Of a DNA stretch of 64,000 nucleotides, positions 58,232 through 64,000 are shown piece after piece (position 1 is the stretch's first letter; each line of letters begins with the position of its first letter). The stretch spans positions 1 through 64,000 of the forward strand of contig LJKK01000098.1 in the NCBI GenBank assembly GCA_001421185.1, read 5' to 3'. The notes under the pieces were generated by a model, which was not told the origin of the DNA, ran no database searches, and saw only the letters and a list, made by a program, of their open reading frames with translations. A program made the translations under genes and the position numbers. Source of the stretch: Methanomassiliicoccales archaeon RumEn M1 (GTDB taxonomy: Archaea; Thermoplasmatota; Thermoplasmata; Methanomassiliicoccales; Methanomassiliicoccaceae).

Positions 58232-60142
58232 ATGAGCGCTGAGAGAATTATAGAGGATGCGAAAGAGCAGATACGGAAGATAGCGCCTTCCGATGTCGAC
58301 ATTTCGGGCATTGAGTACGAGGGTCCGGTCGTGGTCATCTACACCAAGGACATGGACAAGTTCGCTTCCAACAACGATATCGTCAGGCAGCTTGCCCAGG
58401 GCCTCCGCCGGAGAGTGGCCATAAGGCCGGACCCGTCCACCCTTGCGGACCCGGATGTGGTGGAGAAGCGCCTTCGCGAGATCATCCCGGAGGAGGCGCA
58501 GATCACCGACATATACTTCGACGACGACACTGGGGAGGTGACCATCGAGGCCATCGCCCCCGGGCTGGTCATCGGGAAGCACGGCAGCATCCTCAACGAG
58601 ATCAAGAAGGAGATCGGCTGGGCACCCAAGGTGGTCCGCGCTCCCCCCATACCGTCCAAGACGGTGTCGGACATACGGAACTACCTCCGGCAGATAAGCG
58701 ACGAGCGCAAGGCGATCCTCAAGAAGGTCGGCCGGCGCCTCAGCCGCCAGAGGCTGGAGGGCGAGACCTGGGTCCGGACCACCGGCCTGGGCGGATACCG
58801 CGAGGTGGGCCGTTCGGCCACCCTGCTCAGCACCAGGGAGAGCAAGGTCCTCATCGATTGCGGCGTGGACCCCTCGGACCGGGAAGGGGGCACCCCGTAC
58901 TTCAACGCGCCTGAGCTGCTGCCCCTGGACAGCATCGACGCCGTGGTGATCACCCACGCTCACGCCGACCACTGCGCCCTCCTCCCGGCGCTGTACAAGT
59001 ATGGCTACGACGGCCCGGTGTACTGCACCCCGCCCACCCGCGACCTCATGTCGCTCAACCAGCTGGACTACATCAAGGTGTCGTTCGGCGAGGGGAAGAA
59101 GGCGCCCTACGATTCGTCGCACGTCCGCGAGGTGGTGGCCCACTGCATACCCCTCAAGTACGGCGAGACCACCGACATCGCGCCGGACATCCGCCTGACG
59201 TTCCAGAACGCCGGTCACATTCTCGGCTCGTCAGTCTGCCACTTCCACATCGGCGATGGGCTGTACAACATCGCCTTCACGGGCGACATGAAGTACGAAA
59301 GGACGTGGCTGTTCAATGCGACCGCCAACAAGTTCCCTCGGCTGGAGACGCTCTTCATCGAGGCGACCTACGGCGGTTACCGGGACCAGCAGCCCAGCCG
59401 GCACGACGCGGCCAACACCCTGAAGGACATCTGCGAGCGGACCCTCAAGAAGGGAGGCAAGATCCTGATCCCCGTGTTCGCCGTGGGACGGTCGCAGGAG
59501 GTCATGCTCGTTCTGGAGGAGCTCATGAGGACCGGGAAGCTCCCCTCGGTGCCCATCTATCTGGACGGGCTCATCTGGGAGGCCACCGCCATCCACACCG
59601 CCTATCCGGAGTATCTGAACTCCCAGCTAAGGACCCAGATCTTCCAGATGGGTCAGAACCCGTTCCTCTCCCCCATATTCAAGAGGGTGGAGAGCCAGGA
59701 GATGAGGGAGAGCATCTCCCACGACGGCGAGTCCTGCATCGTGCTGACCACCAGCGGCATGATGAACGGCGGGCCCGTGCTGGAGTACCTCAAGAACTGG
59801 GCCGACAACCCCCTGCACACCCTGGTGTTCGTCGGATACCAGGCGGAGGGCACCATCGGGAACAAGATCCAGAAGGGCGTCAAGGAGCTGACCCTGTCGG
59901 AGAGGGGGCGCCCTGTGACGGTCAAGATGCGCATGAACATCGAGACCTCGGAAGGCTTCTCCGGTCACTCCGACCGCCGTCAGCTGATGGCGTACATAGC
60001 CTCGCTGGAGCCCAAGCCGGAGAGGATCATCATCGGGCACGGCGACGAGCACAAGTGCGCCGACCTGGCCTCCTCGCTGTACAAGAAGTTCAATGTGGAG
60101 ACTAGGGCGCCCATGAACCTCGAGACCATCCGAATGAAGTGA
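58232..60142 (+). CDS. fttA: Transcription termination factor FttA (aCPSF1), beta-CASP nuclease with KH domains
   Basis: A 636-residue protein. An N-terminal tandem KH region (about 1-150; [20 protein letters not shown]) precedes the metallo-beta-lactamase core with [34 protein letters not shown] and the beta-CASP part ([51 protein letters not shown]). It is an archaeal 5'-3' exo/endoribonuclease that ends transcription at U-rich sites. It lies 60 bp downstream of psmB, a pairing common in archaea. Confidence 0.97.
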   Translation: MSAERIIEDAKEQIRKIAPSDVDISGIEYEGPVVVIYTKDMDKFASNNDIVRQLAQGLRRRVAIRPDPSTLADPDVVEKRLREIIPEEAQITDIYFDDDTGEVTIEAIAPGLVIGKHGSILNEIKKEIGWAPKVVRAPPIPSKTVSDIRNYLRQISDERKAILKKVGRRLSRQRLEGETWVRTTGLGGYREVGRSATLLSTRESKVLIDCGVDPSDREGGTPYFNAPELLPLDSIDAVVITHAHADHCALLPALYKYGYDGPVYCTPPTRDLMSLNQLDYIKVSFGEGKKAPYDSSHVREVVAHCIPLKYGETTDIAPDIRLTFQNAGHILGSSVCHFHIGDGLYNIAFTGDMKYERTWLFNATANKFPRLETLFIEATYGGYRDQQPSRHDAANTLKDICERTLKKGGKILIPVFAVGRSQEVMLVLEELMRTGKLPSVPIYLDGLIWEATAIHTAYPEYLNSQLRTQIFQMGQNPFLSPIFKRVESQEMRESISHDGESCIVLTTSGMMNGGPVLEYLKNWADNPLHTLVFVGYQAEGTIGNKIQKGVKELTLSERGRPVTVKMRMNIETSEGFSGHSDRRQLMAYIASLEPKPERIIIGHGDEHKCADLASSLYKKFNVETRAPMNLETIRMK

Positions 60143-60227
60143 GAACGGGGCACCCGCCCCCTTTTCCCGGCCCTTAATATACCCGTCTCGTTAATTATTT
60201 GAATCCACGCGCCATGGACGGGTTCAC

Positions 60228-60779
60228 ATGAAATGCAGCAGATGCGGAACCGAGAGCGCTGACGATAGCACCTACTGCAGCGAGTGCGGAGCCATAATGA
60301 ACGCTCCGCCCTTGCCGCCCCTGGCCGCGGAGGAGCCCCCGGAACCGGCCGCCGCGCCGTCCGAGACGCCGTATCCGCCGATCTTCGGGCCTCCCCGGCC
60401 CCCGCACCGGGAGAAGGCCCCGGTCAGGAGCCTGGACCTGGCCGAGCTGCTGTTCCTGATCTCCGGCCTAATGCTGCTGGCGGCCGGCTTCCAGAACCTG
60501 GGAGCGGGCGTGGCCGGCCTGCCGGTGCAGTATCTCCTGCTGGGCATCGTGGCCACCCTGTTCGGGCTGGTCCAGACCGCTCTGGTGGTGATGCCCGGCA
60601 TGATGTCCGATCTGGAGAGGTCCAGTGGCACCATGATGGTCGTGACCGCCCTGCTGTTCCTCATATGGGGCATGGCGGCGGCGTTCGGCACCAATGTCGG
60701 CGCCTTCGGCGGCGTGGTGGTGGCGGCCGGCCTGGCCACCTCCCTGGGGCTCATGCTTCGCGAGGGCATGATCCGCTAA
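60228..60779 (+). CDS. Zinc-ribbon protein with four membrane helices
   Basis: A 183-residue protein: N-terminal zinc ribbon (KCSRCGTESADDSTYCSECG), a proline/alanine linker of about 45 residues, and four membrane helices (LLFLISGLMLLAAGFQN, LLLGIVATLFGLVQTALVVM, VVTALLFLIWGMAAAFGT and GVVVAAGLATSLGLMLREGM). No family beyond the zinc ribbon is recognised. It is convergent with taw1, separated by a T-rich stretch. Confidence 0.65.
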   Translation: MKCSRCGTESADDSTYCSECGAIMNAPPLPPLAAEEPPEPAAAPSETPYPPIFGPPRPPHREKAPVRSLDLAELLFLISGLMLLAAGFQNLGAGVAGLPVQYLLLGIVATLFGLVQTALVVMPGMMSDLERSSGTMMVVTALLFLIWGMAAAFGTNVGAFGGVVVAAGLATSLGLMLREGMIR

Positions 60780-60780
60780 A

Positions 60781-60800
60781 CGACTTTTTCTTTCCTTTAG
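60781..60800. terminator. T-rich convergent terminator
   Basis: GACTTTTTCTTTCCTTTAG directly follows the zinc-ribbon membrane gene on the plus strand and abuts the taw1 stop. It supplies a U-tract for the plus-strand transcript. Confidence 0.4.
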
Positions 60801-61720
60801 AACAGGGAGAGCTTCGCGCCCGGCCGGCCCAGCACGGCCACCCGGGAATCGCGCCTCTCCTTCAGGACCTCCATCCCCAGCTCGGCGCCTAGACGGTCGG
60901 AGAACTCCCTGATCATGGTCGGGGACGGCATGTTGTCGATGGTCATCCTCCGACGGGAGTCGCCAACGAAGACGTAGCCCTTGGGCTCGACGAACGTGGG
61001 GTCGGCCTTCTCGTCCAGCTTGGCATACTCGCGCTCCCACCCCACGTTCCAGTCCTTCACCAGGGTATGCCGTATGACCTTGCGGGTGTCCAGGGACGGC
61101 AGCAGCTCCAGGGTGCGGTTCAGCTTCTCCCATCCGTCCTTGATGCGGGGGACGCACAGCCGCTTGTAGACGTCCTCGTTGGGCGCGGCCACCGTGACGT
61201 ACAGCTGGGTGGGCAAGGGGTCGAGGGTCTCCAGCACCTCCGGGAGCGTCCCATTGGTCACCAGGAAGGTGCTCATGCCGCGGCGGTGGCACACCTCGAT
61301 GAAGCCGGCCAGGTGAGGGTACATGGTCGGCTCCCCAGAGAGCGAGATGGCCACGTGCTTGGGCTCTCGCGACTCCTGCCACTTCTCCCTCGTGCAGCGG
61401 GGATCGCCCCCGAAGCCGGAGACCAGCTTGCGCTGCTCCTCGATGCAGTGGTCCAGGATCTCCTCCGGACCCTTCCACTGCACATTGGTGGCCTCGAAGC
61501 CCTGGACCCGCCAGCAGAACAGACAGTTGTGCGTGCACTGGTTGACCACCGGGGTCATCTGCAGGCACCGGTGGGAGCTGATGCCGTAGAACTCCTGCTT
61601 GTAGCAGGTCCGCCCCTTCAGCAGCGATTGCTGCATCCAATGGCACAGCTTCACCGCGGCGTGGTCGCCGTGCATCTTGTACTGCTGTTTCTCCAGGGTT
61701 CGCCTCACGTCGGTGGTCAT
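60797..61720 (-). CDS. taw1: 4-demethylwyosine synthase (archaeal TYW1)
   Basis: A 307-residue radical SAM enzyme that makes the tricyclic wyosine base at position 37 of tRNA-Phe. The radical SAM cluster is CTHNCLFCWRVQGFEATNVQ (CX3CX2C), and an upstream cysteine set (GRTCYKQEFYGISSHRCLQM) binds the second cluster. AISLSGEPTMYPHLAGFIEV and FLVTNGTLPEVLETLDPLPT are typical. The ATG at 61720 follows the rfcL stop by 4 nt; they form an operon. Confidence 0.95.
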   Translation of the reverse strand: MTTDVRRTLEKQQYKMHGDHAAVKLCHWMQQSLLKGRTCYKQEFYGISSHRCLQMTPVVNQCTHNCLFCWRVQGFEATNVQWKGPEEILDHCIEEQRKLVSGFGGDPRCTREKWQESREPKHVAISLSGEPTMYPHLAGFIEVCHRRGMSTFLVTNGTLPEVLETLDPLPTQLYVTVAAPNEDVYKRLCVPRIKDGWEKLNRTLELLPSLDTRKVIRHTLVKDWNVGWEREYAKLDEKADPTFVEPKGYVFVGDSRRRMTIDNMPSPTMIREFSDRLGAELGMEVLKERRDSRVAVLGRPGAKLSLF

Positions 61721-61724
61721 GGTA

Positions 61725-63133
61725 TCAGAACGAGAACAGCCTTGCCTGGTTGGCCGCCGGCTTGGGCGGCTCCGGCCGGTCCTCGGCGGGGGCGCTTTCA
61801 CTGCTCTTCCTGGGCGCCGGGGCGGCGGGCGCCTTCTTGGCCTCGGCCAGCACGCGCTTGACGACCGCGCTGTCGATCTTGTCCCCCAGCAGGAAGCCCA
61901 CCTCCTCCTCTTCCAGCTCCAGGTCCGCCGTCATGCGTATGCGGAACTCCTCGTCACGCTGGAACAGGAGCTTGAACGACGGCATGAGGTCCTGCCGGGC
62001 CGATCTCGAGGACATGTGCGTCATCTCGCCCAGCTTGGCCGCGATCTCGTTCTGCAGCGTCCGGTTGCCCTTGCTGCGGGACATGCGCATGAGGTACATG
62101 GGGAACTGGTACCTGATGTAGCCGTGGATCGGCCTCTGCTTGGCCGCGCACACCCCGAAGCCGAGCTGGTCCCCGGCATACGCCCAGAAGCGATAGTGCT
62201 GGCGGCGATACACCCGGCTGAGGAAGTCGTCGGCCCTGGACACCGCCTTCATCCCCCGGTACAGGTCCAGATGGTCCTTGTAGGCGTGGGGGAGGTTCTC
62301 CTCGATCCATAGCAGCTTGGTGTCCGGCGACTCGTCCACATCCCTGAGGCGGACGCGGGCGGTGGCCGGATCGCTTCGCTTGAAGATGTCGTCCATGACC
62401 GAGTACATGGTCTGTTCGACCTCCCGGAAGCCCATGCGCCGGTGTCCCCCTCGTTCAGCTCCGTCCGTCCGGCGGCCAGGGCCTGGAGGTCACGGATGGC
62501 CGAGCGGAGGTCGCCGTTGCTGTTCTCCGCCAGGAGCTCGAGGGCGCGGTCGCTGACCTCCACGCCCCGGTCCTTGGCGATGCGACGGAGCACGCTCTTC
62601 ACCGTCCCCGCCTTGATGCGGGCGAACTTGACCTGCAACGTCCCGTTCTTGAGGACCGAGCTCTTCTTGCTGAGCGCGTACCAGTCGTTGACGATGAGGA
62701 TGACCGGCTGCCTGGTGGTGCGGACCAGTTCGGCTATGGCCGGTACGCCGCCACGGTCCTCGCGACCGCTGATGTTGTCCGCCTCGTCCAGGACGATGAG
62801 CTTGAGCTTGCCATCCTTGGAGGATAGGTACTCCCCGGTCTCGCTGAACGTCTCCCCCATGGCGCCCCGTAGGGCCACCGACTTGATGGCGTCGGCGTTC
62901 CGCTGGTCGGAGGCGTTCATCTCCACCACGTCCCAGTTGAGGTCGGCGGCGAGGGCCAGCGCGGCGCTGGTCTTGCCGGTGCCCGGGGTCCCGATGAGCA
63001 CGGCGGCCCTCTTGACCGGCTTGCCGTCCTCCCAGGCCTGCGCCCAGCTGCGTAGGTCCTGCACCGCCTTGGGGTTGCCCACCACCTCGTCCAGGCCGCT
63101 GGGGCGATATGCTTCGGTCCAATCCTCGCTCAT
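61725..63133 (-). CDS. rfcL: Replication factor C large subunit, with frame break
   Basis: Two frames give one protein of about 469 residues. The AAA+ part has Walker A LIGTPGTGKTSAALALAADL, Walker B LIVLDEADNISGREDRGGVP, and ELLAENSNGDLRSAIRDLQA. The second part continues MGFREVEQTMYSVMDDIFKR through a C-terminal Lys/Pro/Ala-rich tail ending in the PIP-box-like QARLFSF. The break is at about 62433-62440 in ACCGGCGCATGG; one missing base restores the frame. With the small subunit it loads the PCNA clamp and is normally essential. Confidence 0.92.
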
Positions 63134-63201
63134 GACGCCCGAAAAATAGGCTAGTGCGATAAATAAATGCCCCTGGGAGGGACGAAATTACTGGGAGGTC
63201 C

Positions 63202-63552
63202 TCAGCGGGGGTAGCGGAGCGAGGAGCCGATCTCGTCGTAGCCGAGCACCCTGATGCCTCCGTCCTCCCCGATCTCCTCCCTGGCATCCTCCTTCTCGCC
63301 GTTGGGCACGATGACCGTGACCCCGACCCCTTCCTCGGCCGTCTCGACGTACTCCTCCAGGACATCGGGCTCCTGCCACATCTCCTCCGGCTCGATGAAC
63401 TCCAGCGCGATCGTGTCGTCGCCGTCGATGACCCTGATGAGCCCCCGGATGCCATCCCCCGTGTCCATCTGGTCGTCCTCGAACGTCAGCGAGGGGTTCT
63501 CGTTCTGCAGGAGCATCAGGCGGCCTTTGAGCACGTCGGGAACGGTTGACAT
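63202..63552 (-). CDS. Small conserved acidic protein of unknown function
   Basis: A 116-residue protein, MSTVPDVLKGRLMLLQNENP. It is acidic, predicted mostly beta strands (EDDQMDTGDGIRGLIRVIDG, VGVTVIVPNGEKEDAREEIG) with no membrane helix and no cysteine pairs. I do not recognise a family. It is 68 bp upstream of rfcL in the same direction and 30 bp after the PAS protein gene, so it may be cotranscribed with either. Confidence 0.5.
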   Translation of the reverse strand: MSTVPDVLKGRLMLLQNENPSLTFEDDQMDTGDGIRGLIRVIDGDDTIALEFIEPEEMWQEPDVLEEYVETAEEGVGVTVIVPNGEKEDAREEIGEDGGIRVLGYDEIGSSLRYPR

Positions 63553-63582
63553 GATGCCCAATCTCCACCCGGTCTTTTATAG

Positions 63583-64000
63583 TCATTCCTCGTCGAGCAG
63601 GCGCTTCTCCCCTTCCAGCTCCCTTATGCCGGTGACGTCCTGCACCACCTCCACCACCCCGCGGTAGTTGCCGCTCCGGTCCCTCAGGGGGAAGAACCGT
63701 ATGTGCACCTTCTTCCCGGCCATGTCGATCCAGAACTCCGCCTGGTCCCTCGCTCCCGACCGGAAGTCCTCCACGATCCTCTGGACGATGTGCACGCTCT
63801 TCTTGGGATGACAGTTCTGCACCTGCCGGCCGATGATGGCCTCGGAGCGGACGAACAGGCGCTCGGCGGGCGTGGAGAAGTACCTGACCCGGTCGTCCTC
63901 GCCCACATAGGTGATCTCCAGCGGGAGGGCGTTCAAAAGCATTTCAGCCTCTTCGGCCGACAGGCGGCCGGTGGGGAGCGCGATCTCCCCCTGCGTGGTG
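63583..64000 (-). CDS. PAS-domain protein (DUF438-like C-terminal PAS), cut by right edge
   Basis: At least 139 residues, open to the window edge. The PAS domain has LPLEITYVGEDDRVRYFSTP, AIIGRQVQNCHPKKSVHIVQ, AEFWIDMAGKKVHIRFFPLR and EVVQDVTGIRELEGEKRLLD. This is the C-terminal domain of DUF438 / PAS_10 proteins, which usually have an N-terminal hemerythrin or DUF438 part upstream. Residues IALPTGRLSAEEAEMLLNAL match that family. The Cys-His-Pro-Lys core may sense redox state or bind heme. The 5' end of the gene lies beyond the window. Confidence 0.82.
   Translation of the reverse strand, partial: TTQGEIALPTGRLSAEEAEMLLNALPLEITYVGEDDRVRYFSTPAERLFVRSEAIIGRQVQNCHPKKSVHIVQRIVEDFRSGARDQAEFWIDMAGKKVHIRFFPLRDRSGNYRGVVEVVQDVTGIRELEGEKRLLDEE

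Noticed and set aside
1..64000. Pyrrolysine (amber) read-through or selenocysteine genes
   Set aside because: No gene here looks cut at an internal TAG or TGA with homology continuing in the same frame, and no mtm/mtb/pyl gene is present.
1..64000. Insertion sequences, prophage or integrase
   Set aside because: No transposase, integrase, phage structural gene or terminal repeat was recognised; base composition is even apart from A/T-rich promoters.

Overview
The window is about 64 kb of GC-rich archaeal chromosome, most likely from the Thermoplasmatota (a high-GC Methanomassiliicoccales relative or other uncultured Thermoplasmata; the sequence alone does not settle the order). The archaeal assignment rests on ribosomal proteins S19e, L31e and L39e, aIF6, a PDCD5-family protein, RFC large subunit, proteasome beta subunit, the beta-CASP nuclease FttA, archaeal-type phosphoglycerate mutase, Taw1, a 7S SRP RNA, a CCA-encoding tRNA-Leu and TATA-box promoters. 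No methanogenesis enzyme is visible. The genes point to an anaerobe that uses peptides and 2-oxoacids.

Layout. 1-3.1 kb (minus): lipA-pdhA-pdhB-pdhC lipoate/pyruvate dehydrogenase-type operon, pdhA with a frame break. 3.2-4.2 kb: two tandem DUF2769-like genes and SRP RNA. 4.2-8.9 kb: an AIR-synthase-like protein, a winged-helix-type regulator and, divergently, class III ribonucleotide reductase nrdD; both promoters carry GGTAAC-type repeats at 12-bp spacing. 8.9-18 kb (minus): site-2 protease, a small regulator-like protein and a complete peptide ABC importer whose two ATPases carry unusual inserts, one with a zinc ribbon. 18-24 kb: MptE-like pterin kinase, DUF373 membrane protein, zinc-ribbon membrane protein, MBL-fold hydrolase, then a TPP riboswitch followed by thiM, a thiamine-binding protein and thiE. 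24-26 kb (minus): S19e-PDCD5-L39e-L31e-aIF6. 26-32 kb: UbiX, LeuRS, a tandem ribbon-helix-helix regulator and a shortened FtsZ-like GTPase. 32-38.6 kb: NAD-kinase-like gene and a six-gene operon for two 2-oxoacid:ferredoxin oxidoreductases (porGDAB-iorAB). 38.7-47 kb: exosome-type RNA-binding protein, tRNA-Leu, a two-copy 37-bp repeat that looks CRISPR-like, an FAD oxidoreductase, a cupin/zinc-ribbon operon, a secreted helical protein, RidA, a heme-b-like membrane protein, a flavin-binding protein and an M29-type aminopeptidase. 47-56 kb: apgM, two pilin-like proteins, a U32 peptidase and a tad-type pilus/secretion operon. 56-64 kb: DUF2085 protein, proteasome beta subunit, FttA, Taw1, RFC large subunit and a PAS-domain protein cut by the right edge.

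How the genes fit together. Peptide import, intracellular peptidases and the POR/IOR operon form a coherent route from peptides to acyl-CoA and reduced ferredoxin; the lipoate-dependent complex is a second, NAD-linked route. Five otherwise well-conserved genes (pdhA, tadA, the DUF2085 gene, psmB, rfcL) each contain one small frame break. Because at least two of them are normally essential, the simplest reading is sequence error, and each is annotated here as one full-length gene. The most interesting biology candidates are the shortened FtsZ-like protein with its tandem ribbon-helix-helix partner, the phased repeats shared by the nrdD and regulator promoters, the zinc-ribbon insert in the peptide-importer ATPase, and the archaeal TPP riboswitch.
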